Shown here: positions 15,208 to 22,804 of the stretch, one piece after another
Position numbering within the stretch: position 1 is the first letter of the stretch
How the letters are laid out: each line of letters begins with the position of its first letter
Assembly (NCBI GenBank): GCA_947457195.1
Contig: CANGUU010000021.1
Location: 1-33,844 of the forward strand
Source: Gammaproteobacteria bacterium
GTDB lineage: Bacteria; Pseudomonadota; Gammaproteobacteria; Pseudomonadales; Pseudohongiellaceae
Direction: 5' to 3'
Length of the DNA: 33,844 bases
Made by a program: the position numbers and the translations under genes
Notes under the pieces: model-generated
Database searches by the model: none
The model's input: only the letters and a program-made list of their open reading frames with translations
Told to the model about the DNA's origin: nothing

Positions 15208-16980
15208 TCAATAAGTGCGGACTTTTGGTTCGAACACAGGCACGGTTTTGGGCGCGAAGTTCACCGCCCGCTTGGTCAAGGTCTTGCTGGTCGGGAAGTA
15301 GAGCGAGTGGCAGAGCCAATTCACGTCGTCACGCTCGGTGAAATCTTCACGCGCATGGGCCCCGCGGCTTTCGGTTCTTGCCTCGGCAGCCATGGCGGTG
15401 GCCTCAGCGACTTCCAGCAGGTTTTCGAGCTCCAGGGCCTCGATGCGGGCGGTATTGAACGTGTTGCTCTTGTCATCGAGATGGACGTTGGCGACACGCT
15501 CGCGCAGCACCTTGAGTTTGTCGATGCCTTCGCGCATGTACTTGCCACTGCGGAACACGCCGAAATGGTTCTGCATGGTGTTTTGCAGATCTTTGCGGAT
15601 GGCTGCGACCTTTTCTCCCGACTTGCTGTTGTTGAGGCGGTCGAGGCGCTGCATGGCGCCGTCGATGTCGGTCTCGCTGGCCGCGCGCTGCTCGAGACCC
15701 TCGCGTAGCATCTTTTCAATCTGTATACCCGCCGCACGGCCGAACACGATGAGGTCGATCAACGAGTTGCCACCAAGTCGGTTGGCCCCGTGGACGGACA
15801 CGCAGGCTGCCTCGCCGACGGCGAAAAGGCCCTCGATGACACGATCATTTCCGTTGGCGTCTACCGTAAGTGCCTGGCCCCACTTGTTGGTCGGTATGCC
15901 GCCCATCATGTAGTGGCAGGTTGGAACCACGGGGATCGGTTGCTTGGTGGGATCGACATGCGCGAAGGTCTTCGCCAGTTCGAGAATGCCAGGCAGTTTC
16001 TTGTTCAACTCGGCCTCGCCCAAGTGATCGAGTTTGAGGAACACATGGTCACCTTCCGGGCCACAGCCTCTGCCCTCGATGATCTCCAGCACCATCGAAC
16101 GCGCGACCACGTCGCGACCAGCGAGATCCTTCGCGGTCGGTGCATAGCGCTCCATGAAGCGTTCACCGTTCTTGTTCAGGAGGTAGCCGCCCTCGCCTCG
16201 GCAACCTTCAGTCACCAGGACTCCGGCCCCGGCGATGCCCGTGGGGTGGAATTGCCACATCTCCATGTCCTGCACCGGAAAGCCGGCCCGCATGGCCATG
16301 CCGATGCCATCTCCAGTGTTGATCAGCGCATTGGTGGTCGACGCAAAAATACGACCGGCGCCGCCGGTGGCGAACACCGTCGCCTTCGACTTGATGTAGA
16401 CGACCTCACCGGTCTCCATGCAGATCGCCGTGACGCCGGCCACGTGGCCATCCTGATTCTTGACGATGTCCACGGCATACCATTCATTGAAGAACACCGT
16501 GTCGTTCTTGAGGTTGGCCTGGTACAGCGTATGCAGCAAGGCGTGACCAGTGCGGTCGGCCGCGGCACAGGTACGCGCGGCCTGCCCACCCTTCCCGTAA
16601 TCCTTCGACTGGCCGCCAAAAGGCCTCTGGTAGATACGACCTTCCTCGGTGCGGGAGAAAGGCATGCCCATGTGCTCCAGTTCGAAAACGGCCTGCGGTC
16701 CTTCACTGCACATGTATTCGATGGCGTCCTGGTCGCCGATGTAGTCGGAACCCTTCACGGTGTCATACATGTGCCAGCGCCAGTCGTCGTTCGGATCGGC
16801 ACTGGCGATCGCACAGGTAATGCCTCCCTGCGCGGACACCGTGTGCGAGCGTGTGGGAAACACCTTGGAGATGACCGCCGTCTTGTAGCCAGACTGCGAG
16901 AGTTGCAGGGCGGCGCGGAGACCCGACCCACCACCGCCGACGATCACACCATCAAAAGAAATCGTTCTGAGCTTAGACAA
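15208..16980 (-). CDS. sdhA: Succinate dehydrogenase flavoprotein subunit
   Basis: SdhA oxidises succinate to fumarate on the cytoplasmic face of the inner membrane. It has 590 residues, against 588 in E. coli. The dinucleotide fold is [18 protein letters not shown]46 in [10 protein letters not shown] is the residue to which FAD is covalently bound. The fumarate-reductase/SDH C-terminal domain ends with the flavoprotein tail EPKVRTY. The start codon is TTG (16980), three bases after the sdhD stop, with GGAG inside the sdhD end. This start gives the family N-terminus [15 protein letters not shown]. The weak start is offset by coupling to sdhD. Confidence 0.98.
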   Translation of the reverse strand: MSKLRTISFDGVIVGGGGSGLRAALQLSQSGYKTAVISKVFPTRSHTVSAQGGITCAIASADPNDDWRWHMYDTVKGSDYIGDQDAIEYMCSEGPQAVFELEHMGMPFSRTEEGRIYQRPFGGQSKDYGKGGQAARTCAAADRTGHALLHTLYQANLKNDTVFFNEWYAVDIVKNQDGHVAGVTAICMETGEVVYIKSKATVFATGGAGRIFASTTNALINTGDGIGMAMRAGFPVQDMEMWQFHPTGIAGAGVLVTEGCRGEGGYLLNKNGERFMERYAPTAKDLAGRDVVARSMVLEIIEGRGCGPEGDHVFLKLDHLGEAELNKKLPGILELAKTFAHVDPTKQPIPVVPTCHYMMGGIPTNKWGQALTVDANGNDRVIEGLFAVGEAACVSVHGANRLGGNSLIDLIVFGRAAGIQIEKMLREGLEQRAASETDIDGAMQRLDRLNNSKSGEKVAAIRKDLQNTMQNHFGVFRSGKYMREGIDKLKVLRERVANVHLDDKSNTFNTARIEALELENLLEVAEATAMAAEARTESRGAHAREDFTERDDVNWLCHSLYFPTSKTLTKRAVNFAPKTVPVFEPKVRTY

Positions 16981-16983
16981 GGC

Positions 16984-17352
16984 TTAGATACTCCAAAGTA
17001 TGTGGATACACCAAAGCAGGTACACAGCCAGTACCGCCACGCAGGCAACCTGCACCAGCAAGCGCAGTGCTGTAGCCTTCTTGCCCATCAAGTGCACGGA
17101 GAAGTAATCGGTTGCGATGGTCCAGAGCCCGATCCAGGCGTGCGCGCACAGGGAGAACAAGGCAATCAGCGTGAAGATTCGCATCCAGGTCTGACTGAAC
17201 AGTCCCTGCCACGCAAGGTAGGTGAGCGGTTCATGCAGCACCGCATAACACCCTACGTAGACAAACCAGACCAGCAACACCACGGCACTGATGCGTTGCA
17301 CCAGCCAGTCATGCAGGCCATTGCGACCCAAGCTCGTCACGTTGGTCACCAT
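16984..17352 (-). CDS. sdhD: Succinate dehydrogenase membrane anchor subunit
   Basis: SdhD is one of the two membrane subunits that carry the ubiquinone site and heme b. It has 122 residues and three hydrophobic segments (about 21-40, 58-80 and 98-121). H71 and D82-Y83 in HAWIGLWTIATDY correspond to H71 and D82-Y83 of E. coli; Y83 is a quinone-site residue there. The frame is open further upstream, but the ATG at 17352 starts the normal protein. It overlaps the sdhC stop by seven bases (ATGGTGA). Confidence 0.95.
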   Translation of the reverse strand: MVTNVTSLGRNGLHDWLVQRISAVVLLVWFVYVGCYAVLHEPLTYLAWQGLFSQTWMRIFTLIALFSLCAHAWIGLWTIATDYFSVHLMGKKATALRLLVQVACVAVLAVYLLWCIHILWSI

Positions 17353-17720
17353 ATCCAGAACCCCAATCCGATTGCCGACAGTAAACTCACCAAAATGACG
17401 ATCTTCGCCCCGAACGGTGCCGCCTCCTTGGTTTCGCCCAGACCAAGGTCCATCAGGAGGTGCTTGCAGCCGGCCACCAGATGGTAGGCAAGTGCGGTCA
17501 GAACGCCCCACAACAGAAACTTCATAACCGCCGATCCCAGCACCTGCACTGCCGCCGTGAATCCGGCCTCTCCGGAGAGCGACAGGTCGAAAAGCCACAA
17601 AAGCCCGGCCATGCCGACGAATACGATGATTCCGGAGATGCGGTGGGTGATGGAAGTGATTGCCGCCAGAGGCAGGGCAATGGTGCCGATATCCAGATTG
17701 ACGGGTCGTTTGCTTTGCAC
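17346..17720 (-). CDS. sdhC: Succinate dehydrogenase cytochrome b556 subunit
   Basis: SdhC is the other membrane anchor and supplies a heme b ligand. It has 124 residues with three membrane segments. SITHRISG contains the quinone-site S23 and R27, and AYHLVAGCKHLLMDLG contains the heme ligand H80 (H84 in E. coli). The start is GTG at 17720, with CAGGT about six bases upstream. It is the first gene of the sdh-suc run and lies 33 bp after the predicted transcription start. Confidence 0.96.
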   Translation of the reverse strand: MQSKRPVNLDIGTIALPLAAITSITHRISGIIVFVGMAGLLWLFDLSLSGEAGFTAAVQVLGSAVMKFLLWGVLTALAYHLVAGCKHLLMDLGLGETKEAAPFGAKIVILVSLLSAIGLGFWIW

Positions 17721-17747
17721 GCGGTTACCTGCCTCTCGTTAGAAATA

Positions 17748-17774
17748 ACTTAAATAATATGTATACTTAAATAA
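17748..17774 (+). repeat. Perfect 10-bp direct repeat over the sdhC promoter
   Basis: ACTTAAATAA occurs at 17748-17757 and again at 17765-17774, separated by 7 bp (17-bp period). On the coding side of sdhC it reads TTATTTAAGT twice. It covers the -10 region and start site of the predicted sdhC promoter and may be a two-site operator. The AT-rich context makes chance occurrence possible. Confidence 0.6.
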
Positions 17775-17788
17775 CTATATCTTATCAA
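17760..17788 (-). promoter_or_regulatory. Candidate sigma-70 promoter of the sdh-suc operon
   Basis: On the minus strand TTGATA (17788-17783) and TATACA (17765-17760) are 17 bp apart. Transcription would begin near 17753, giving a leader of about 33 bases before the sdhC GTG. The -10 and spacer coincide with a perfect direct repeat, so repression by a bound protein is plausible. Confidence 0.55.
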
Positions 17789-17917
17789 AGCATTTTCGCA
17801 CTGTTTTCGCGCGATGGAGTATGCCTGACTTTTGGCTCAGAGATAAGTGGCCATGAAGTAACCACTGAATAAATTTTGTGAACAAAGAATATATCCACCG
17901 AGCGGGTCATCTGCCCG

Positions 17918-17923
17918 TATAGT
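17918..17923 (+). promoter_or_regulatory. Candidate distal gltA promoter (-10 box)
   Basis: TATAGT matches five of six -10 bases but has no good -35 box (CCACCG at 17895-17900). If used, it would give a leader of about 170 bases. The inverted repeat at 17903-17917 directly abuts it. Confidence 0.35.
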
Positions 17924-18004
17924 ACTTAGATATCAGCGTCTTAGATCCTACGACTGTAGCGCGTCAGGCGGCACCCGTGGCGGTGAGCGCCGTGCAGTCG
18001 TGGT

Positions 18005-18032
18005 TTGACAAATCCAGCGAGCGCGGGATAGT
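18005..18032 (+). promoter_or_regulatory. Candidate proximal gltA promoter
   Basis: A perfect -35 box TTGACA (18005-18010) is followed after 16 bp by GATAGT (18027-18032), matching four of six -10 bases. The start would lie near 18039, about 64 bases before the gltA ATG. Confidence 0.5.
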
Positions 18033-18102
18033 GTTGCGGCCGCTAAGTCGGCGCTTATCAGCGACCTTGATTAGCCTGTTTATCCGAGTCGGGGGAATAC
18101 TT

Positions 18103-19383
18103 ATGGCTGCAAAAACGGCGCGCTTGTCGGTAGACGGCATCGCGGAACCCATCGAATTGCCTGTGTACCCTGGTTCGACGGGACCCGATGTCATCGATGT
18201 CCGCGGTCTGACCAACCACGACGTCTTCACCTTCGACCCTGGCTTCATGTCCACGGCGTCCTGCGAATCGAAAATCACCTACATCGATGGCGACAAGGGC
18301 GTTCTGCTCTACCGGGGTTACCCCATAGAGCAGCTGGCAGAAAAGTCCGACTATTTGGAGTGCTGCTACCTGCTCCTCAACGGTGAACTCCCAGACGCCA
18401 GACAGAAGGCGGAGTTCGTGAAAGCCATCTGCTATCACACGATGGTGCACGAACAGATTCACCACTTCTTCAACGGCTTCCCCCGCCATGCGCACCCGAT
18501 GGCCATCATGGTGGGCGTCGTGGGAGCGCTGTCTGCCTTCTATCACGACTCGTTGAAGATCGATAACGAAGACCACCGCAAGACCGCCGCTCTGCGTCTC
18601 ATCGCCAAAATGCCGACCATCGCGGCCATGTGTTACAAGTACTCGATCGGTCAGCCCTTCATGTACCCCCGCAACGATCTCGATTTCAGCTCCAACTTCC
18701 TGTACATGATGTTCGGAACTCCATGCGAGACCTATGAACCCAGCCCTGTCCTCGCCGATGCAATGGACAAGATCTTCTTGCTGCACGCCGACCATGAGCA
18801 AAACGCCTCGACGTCGACCGTTCGCCTGGCGGGATCCACCGGAGCCAATCCTTATGCCTGTATTTCCTCAGGGATCACGGCACTCTGGGGACCGGCCCAT
18901 GGAGGAGCCAACGAAGCCGTCCTGAAAATGCTGGTTGAGATAGGCGATGAATCCAACATCGAAAAGTGCATCAAGCGAGCCAAGGACAAGAACGACTCGT
19001 TCCGTCTGATGGGCTTTGGTCATCGTGTCTACAAGAACTTCGATCCGCGAGCCAAGGTCATGCGAGAAACCTGCCAGAAAGTGCTGGCGGAACTCGGCAA
19101 GGAAAACGATCCGCTGCTGCGCATTGCCATGAAGTTGGAAAAGATCGCTCTCGAAGACGATTACTTCGTCGAGCGCAATCTGTACCCGAATGTGGATTTC
19201 TACTCCGGCATCATCCTCAAGGCGATCGGTATTCCGGTGAACATGTTCACAGTGATCTTCGCCACCGGGCGCACGCCAGGATGGGTTGCCCACTGGCACG
19301 AAATGATCAGCAATCCTTTCAAGATCGGCCGCCCACGCCAGCTCTATACAGGCCCGACCATGCGGGACTATCCGAACCGTTGA
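18103..19383 (+). CDS. gltA: Citrate synthase (type II, hexameric class)
   Basis: GltA condenses acetyl-CoA and oxaloacetate to citrate, the entry step of the TCA cycle. It has 426 residues, against 427 in E. coli, so it is of the large Gram-negative, NADH-sensitive kind. The catalytic residues are H266 (LWGPAHGG), H307 (GFGHRVY) and D365 (YPNVDFYSG). The ATG at 18103 has GGGGGAA about five bases upstream. An in-frame extension from 17977 is open, but it does not look like the family and has no such ribosome site. The gene is divergent from sdh-suc and ends in a strong terminator. Confidence 0.98.
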   Translation: MAAKTARLSVDGIAEPIELPVYPGSTGPDVIDVRGLTNHDVFTFDPGFMSTASCESKITYIDGDKGVLLYRGYPIEQLAEKSDYLECCYLLLNGELPDARQKAEFVKAICYHTMVHEQIHHFFNGFPRHAHPMAIMVGVVGALSAFYHDSLKIDNEDHRKTAALRLIAKMPTIAAMCYKYSIGQPFMYPRNDLDFSSNFLYMMFGTPCETYEPSPVLADAMDKIFLLHADHEQNASTSTVRLAGSTGANPYACISSGITALWGPAHGGANEAVLKMLVEIGDESNIEKCIKRAKDKNDSFRLMGFGHRVYKNFDPRAKVMRETCQKVLAELGKENDPLLRIAMKLEKIALEDDYFVERNLYPNVDFYSGIILKAIGIPVNMFTVIFATGRTPGWVAHWHEMISNPFKIGRPRQLYTGPTMRDYPNR

Positions 19384-19400
19384 GCAAAGTGATCGGTGAT

Positions 19401-19425
19401 AAAGGCCCCAGTGCGGGGCCTTTTT
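19401..19425 (+). terminator. Intrinsic terminator of gltA
   Basis: A perfect 9-bp stem AAAGGCCCC / GGGGCCTTT with a 5-base loop is followed by TT. It begins 17 bases after the gltA stop. The remaining stretch up to the next terminator (19426-19528) shows nothing recognisable. Confidence 0.88.
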
Positions 19426-19528
19426 CATTTGTGCGCCAGAAATAGATCCGGGCGACGGAGTGGCGCGGGCCAGGAAGACCCGCATCGACCGGTGTGACGA
19501 ATACGCGGGCGCGCGTGACTACCAGCGC

Positions 19529-19563
19529 AAAAAAAACCCTCGCTCCTGCGGAGCGAGGGTTTT
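19529..19563 (-). terminator. Intrinsic terminator of the tRNA-Ala/tRNA-Glu transcript
   Basis: A 13-bp perfect stem (AAAACCCTCGCTC / GAGCGAGGGTTTT, loop of five) starts four bases past the 3' end of tRNA-Glu. On the minus strand the stem runs into a tract of eight T. It may also work in the plus direction behind gltA. Confidence 0.9.
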
Positions 19564-19567
19564 GATA

Positions 19568-19643
19568 TGGCGTCCCCTAGGGGATTCGAACCCCTGTTAC
19601 AACCGTGAAAGGGTCGTGTCCTAGGCCTCTAGACGAAGGGGAC
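19568..19643 (-). tRNA. tRNA-Glu (anticodon TTC)
   Basis: This 76-base tRNA has its CCA end encoded. The acceptor stem pairs GTCCCCT with AGGGGAC. The T arm contains GGTTCGAATCC. The anticodon loop CTTTCAC gives TTC, for glutamate codons GAA and GAG. It is the second tRNA of a two-gene transcript, 33 bp after tRNA-Ala, and is close to the gene for its own synthetase, gltX. Confidence 0.96.
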
Positions 19644-19676
19644 TGACAAACCTCCGATTTATGAATGATTTCGAGT

Positions 19677-19752
19677 TGGTGGAGCCAAGGAGGATCGAAC
19701 TCCTGACCTCAACGCTGCCAGCGTTGCGCTCTACCAGCTGAGCTATGGCCCC
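19677..19752 (-). tRNA. tRNA-Ala (anticodon GGC)
   Basis: This 76-base tRNA has an encoded CCA end. The acceptor stem pairs GGGGCCA with TGGCTCC and contains the G3-U70 pair region typical of alanine tRNAs. The anticodon stem CAACG/CGTTG encloses loop CTGGCAG, so the anticodon is GGC, reading GCC and GCU. It is the first tRNA of the pair. Confidence 0.96.
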
Positions 19753-19789
19753 TCGTCATTCACTTCCCGGGTCAACCGGAAAGACGCGC

Positions 19790-19818
19790 ATTCTATTGAT
19801 GCCGTTTTGGGGTGTCAA
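19790..19818 (-). promoter_or_regulatory. Strong promoter of the tRNA operon
   Basis: On the minus strand a perfect TTGACA (19818-19813) and a TAGAAT (19795-19790) are exactly 17 bp apart. A GC-rich discriminator (GCGCG) follows, as in stable-RNA promoters under stringent control. The start would be about 31 bases before tRNA-Ala. Confidence 0.85.
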
Positions 19819-19846
19819 CAAACGTGCCCGCTGAAAAACGTGTTTT

Positions 19847-21358
19847 TCATCCGGCATTTTCAGCATCGGACGCACCCGACCTCATAAGCAACTGATAGTC
19901 TTTTTCGAGCACCTTCTGCTGCTTCCCCGAAAGACCGCCGAGTACAACGATGGCATGTCGAAGTCTCGCCCGCGCCATGTCCAGTCCGAGAATGACCATC
20001 GAATCGATCACTGACGTAGACACCGCAGTCCCCGCAATCGCCACGAACAAGGGAAACAGGAAATCGCGAATCCTGGTACCCAGTTTCGAAGCCAGATCGA
20101 CCAGTGCCTGCTCCAGGGCATCACGCTGCCAGTCGCGCAGGTCCTCCAGGCGCCAAGCCGTGAACTGCAGAATGCGCAGCATGTCTTCCGTTGCCAACTT
20201 GCCGTGGGAAAAACTGGATTCCTGAATCGCCGGCATACCACTCAGAAAAAAACCGGCGAGCGGGGCCACATCAGCGAAGCGCTCCACCCGCGGTTTTATC
20301 AAGGGCACGATGCTGCGGATACGCTGCGGATCGAACGCCCAGGCCTGATAGCGGGCGATGAACTCGCCATCGCTGAGGTTCTCCCGCAGATAACGCCCAT
20401 TCAGCCAGTCGAGCTTGGCCGTGTCGAAAACAGGACCGCCAAGCGAGATGCGCGAAAGATCGAAATTGGCAATCATCTGCGCCAGGGTGAATTTTTCCGC
20501 GCCATCCACCATGGACCACCCCATCAACCCCAGATAGTTGATCACGGCTTCCGGCACATAACCCATACGCTGGTAGTACCCGATGCTGGTGGGATTCTTG
20601 CGCTTGCTGAGTTTGCTCTTGTCGGCATTGCGCAACAGCGGCATGTGGCACAGCACCGGGGCCTGCCAGCCAAAGTAGTCGTAAAGCAGCAGGTGCTTGG
20701 GTGCCGAGTTGATCCACTCCTCGCCCCGGATGACGTGGCTTATCTCCATCAGGTGATCATCCACTACGTTGGCGAGGTGGTAGGTGGGCAGTCCATCGGA
20801 CTTCATCAACACCTGCATGTCGACCTGACTCCACTCAATCTCGACAGGTTCACGCAGCAGGTCCTTGACTACACACGTGCCCTCTCTCGGTACCTTCATC
20901 CTGACGACGGAAGGATCGCCGGCAGCCACACGTTTCGCCACGGTGTCAGCATCGAGTGTCAGGCAGTGACCGTCGTAGCCTGGCTGTTGCTTGTTCGCCA
21001 ATTGCTGCTGACGCACAGCCTCGAGGTGCTCTGCCGTGCAGAAGCAGCGGAAGGCATGGCCACGATCCAACAGCAACTGCGCATGCTGCTGGTAGATGGC
21101 CGAGCGCTCGCTCTGGCGATACGGGGCATGCGGGCCACCGACATCCGGCCCTTCGTCCCATTCCAGTTGCAGCCAGCGAAGCGCAGCCAGAATGTCCTGC
21201 TCGGACTTGCGCGTGCTGCGGACTTGGTCTGTATCCTCGATCCTGAGTATGAATTTGCCTCCATGCTGTCGGGCAAAGCACAGATTGAAGAGCGCGATGT
21301 AGGCAGTGCCAACGTGGGGATCGCCGGTCGGGGACGGTGCAATGCGAGTGCGAATCAT
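19847..21358 (-). CDS. gltX: Glutamyl-tRNA synthetase
   Basis: This class I synthetase charges tRNA-Glu. It has about 503-505 residues, longer than E. coli (471) and near Pseudomonas. The HIGH-type motif is in [16 protein letters not shown] and the KMSKS-type motif is KLSKR. The zinc-type stretch FRCFC to YDGHC keeps three cysteines, but the E. coli histidine two residues after the third cysteine is a threonine here. The C-terminal anticodon-binding domain is present. Two ATGs (21364 and 21358) are both possible; neither has a clear ribosome site. I chose the second, which gives [12 protein letters not shown]. It lies 58 bp after arfB. Confidence 0.96.
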   Translation of the reverse strand: MIRTRIAPSPTGDPHVGTAYIALFNLCFARQHGGKFILRIEDTDQVRSTRKSEQDILAALRWLQLEWDEGPDVGGPHAPYRQSERSAIYQQHAQLLLDRGHAFRCFCTAEHLEAVRQQQLANKQQPGYDGHCLTLDADTVAKRVAAGDPSVVRMKVPREGTCVVKDLLREPVEIEWSQVDMQVLMKSDGLPTYHLANVVDDHLMEISHVIRGEEWINSAPKHLLLYDYFGWQAPVLCHMPLLRNADKSKLSKRKNPTSIGYYQRMGYVPEAVINYLGLMGWSMVDGAEKFTLAQMIANFDLSRISLGGPVFDTAKLDWLNGRYLRENLSDGEFIARYQAWAFDPQRIRSIVPLIKPRVERFADVAPLAGFFLSGMPAIQESSFSHGKLATEDMLRILQFTAWRLEDLRDWQRDALEQALVDLASKLGTRIRDFLFPLFVAIAGTAVSTSVIDSMVILGLDMARARLRHAIVVLGGLSGKQQKVLEKDYQLLMRSGASDAENAG

Positions 21359-21384
21359 GGTCATGTCTGGCTTGGAAAAAATGG

Positions 21385-21390
21385 ATTATA
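21385..21390 (-). promoter_or_regulatory. Candidate -10 box of a gltX promoter
   Basis: A perfect TATAAT on the minus strand lies about 20-27 bases before the gltX start. No good -35 box is found at 17 bp. Use of this box would give a very short leader without a Shine-Dalgarno sequence. Confidence 0.45.
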
Positions 21391-21416
21391 AGGGGACGCG
21401 GCGCCGTACCGGGCCG

Positions 21417-21842
21417 TCAGTCAAGCTGCACACGGGTACGCAGTTTCTTGTGTCCCGAGCGTTTTTGTTTGCTTGCCAGTCTTCGTTGCTGGGATCCTGC
21501 CGTGGGTTTAGTCGCCACACGACGCCGCTCTACCTTCGAAGCCATCCTGATGAGATCACTGAGTCGGGCCAGCGCCTCCTCCCGGTTTTTTTCCTGCGTC
21601 CTTCTGGTTTGTGCCTTGATGACGATGGTGCCGTCCTGCGTGAGACGCGCATCTGCGCGGTCGAGCAAGCGCTGCTTGATCCAGTCAGGAAGGGATGAGG
21701 CCCGCACGTCGAAGCGCAGGTGGATGGCAGAGGAGACTTTATTCACGTTCTGGCCACCAGCGCCTTGCGATCGAATGGCCTTCATTTCGATTTCGTGCAG
21801 AGGCACCGCAAGCCCAGCGGAGATTTGCAGCAGGTCAAGCAT
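21417..21842 (-). CDS. arfB: Alternative ribosome-rescue factor B (peptidyl-tRNA hydrolase)
   Basis: ArfB (YaeJ) releases peptides from ribosomes stalled at the end of broken mRNAs. It has 141 residues, about the same as E. coli (140). The catalytic GGQ lies at residues 29-31 in IRSQGAGGQNVNK. A linker and a basic C-terminal tail (RRLASKQKRSGHKKLRTR), which enters the empty mRNA channel, follow. The start at 21842 fits the family and overlaps the upstream hydrolase by eight bases. A longer frame to 21941 would run through that gene and is unlikely. gltX follows in the same direction. Confidence 0.95.
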   Translation of the reverse strand: MLDLLQISAGLAVPLHEIEMKAIRSQGAGGQNVNKVSSAIHLRFDVRASSLPDWIKQRLLDRADARLTQDGTIVIKAQTRRTQEKNREEALARLSDLIRMASKVERRRVATKPTAGSQQRRLASKQKRSGHKKLRTRVQLD

Positions 21843-22716
21843 GTTCCGCCACGAACTGTCTGATCTGTGGAGCAAGCAGGTCGCCCGCGATACCGAGGTG
21901 CATGGCCACAGAGACGTGATTTTGGCCGATCCCATAGACAAATGGCGGCAGAGAACCCCGGTACCGAAGACAGGCCGTCAGCAACTGCAGGGTCTGCGCT
22001 TCGAACTGCGGGGGATCAAACTCGGCCAGACTGACCAGGAGCGGAACTGTGCTCTCGACCAATCCCTGCAGCGAGGAACGCGCCGCGTACAGCGAGCGGT
22101 CATCGCCGAGATAGGCCGGCTCCATGGGGCTGGGAGGCATGCTGCTGTAGTCGTAGATTCCTGACAGCAGAATGACACCCCTGACACCGGGGGGCCGCGG
22201 TGCGTACAACCCCGCATGCGCCACATAACTGGCCACATGGGCTGCACCTGCCGACTGCCCCATAAGAAACAGTTTCTCCGCGCCAACACCACAGGAAGCG
22301 CCGTCGACCTGCAAAAAGTCGACGGCTGCCCGCAAATCCTCGACCCCGCTCGGCCAACGCGCCTTCGGTGCCAGCCGATAGGTGATGTTGACCGCATTAA
22401 AACCCTCGGCAACGGCCCACGCACCGATGTTCGAGAAGAAGGGGGAGCCCTCACTGTGCTTGTCTCCCGCCACAAATCCACCCCCATGCACGAATACCAG
22501 CAAGGGCCGCTGCGGCTCTGCACCGGACGCCGGCGTGAAGACATCAAGACGCTGACGCTCATCGTTGCCATAGCGAACATCGCGTTGGACGTGGACGACG
22601 GCACCTGGCTGGGCCGGCTGCAGGGAGGTCAGCAGGGCTCGCGTGGCAGTCACCATGTCTGGCGTGATTGGACGCCCGAGGGCCCGCAGTGAGCGGCGAA
22701 GCTCGGTGATTGGCAT
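21835..22716 (-). CDS. Alpha/beta hydrolase (HSL/esterase-like, alpha/beta hydrolase-3 type fold)
   Basis: This 293-residue protein is probably a cytosolic carboxylesterase. HGGG at 77-80 forms the oxyanion hole. The nucleophile is S155 in GQSAG. An acid in AEFDPPQF and a histidine in GQNHVSVAMH complete the likely triad. The RLAPKARWPSGVEDLRAAVDFL stretch resembles the hormone-sensitive-lipase and kynurenine-formamidase-like groups, so formamidase activity is also possible; the substrate is unknown. The ATG at 22716 has GGAG six bases upstream. A longer frame to 22902 would overlap the divergent cysH. Its last eight bases overlap arfB. Confidence 0.88.
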   Translation of the reverse strand: MPITELRRSLRALGRPITPDMVTATRALLTSLQPAQPGAVVHVQRDVRYGNDERQRLDVFTPASGAEPQRPLLVFVHGGGFVAGDKHSEGSPFFSNIGAWAVAEGFNAVNITYRLAPKARWPSGVEDLRAAVDFLQVDGASCGVGAEKLFLMGQSAGAAHVASYVAHAGLYAPRPPGVRGVILLSGIYDYSSMPPSPMEPAYLGDDRSLYAARSSLQGLVESTVPLLVSLAEFDPPQFEAQTLQLLTACLRYRGSLPPFVYGIGQNHVSVAMHLGIAGDLLAPQIRQFVAEHA

Positions 22717-22747
22717 GAGGATCTCCAGTGGTTTTGGCGATTGTATC

Positions 22748-22778
22748 TCGACAGTCAGCCGGGCGGTTGCGCTAGACT
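22748..22778 (+). promoter_or_regulatory. Candidate cysH promoter
   Basis: TCGACA (22748-22753) and TAGACT (22773-22778) are 19 bp apart, in the 88-bp gap between the divergent hydrolase and cysH genes. The spacing is longer than ideal. GGAG at 22794-22797 is a good ribosome site for cysH. Confidence 0.4.
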
Positions 22779-22804
22779 TGCCGCCCCCGAGCCGGAGTAC
22801 GCCC

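Larger units (their letters stand above)
17775..18102. promoter_or_regulatory. Divergent sdhC-gltA control region (remainder)
   Basis: This stretch holds no gene. Its first half is AT-rich. It contains an inverted repeat AGTGG, 11 bases, CCACT (17846-17866) and another, CGGG, 7 bases, CCCG (17903-17917). Two candidate gltA promoters lie in the second half and are listed separately. An in-frame open stretch runs from 17977 into gltA but is probably untranslated leader. Confidence 0.7.

Noticed and set aside
17977-18102. In-frame N-terminal extension of citrate synthase
   Set aside because: The added residues do not resemble known citrate synthases, and the ATG at 18103 has a strong GGGGGAA ribosome site and gives the usual length.
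19833-19848. GAAAAAC-GT-GTTTTTC palindrome at the end of gltX as a terminator
   Set aside because: The stem is A/T-rich with a two-base loop and lacks a GC stem and following T-run; it also overlaps the gltX stop codon.
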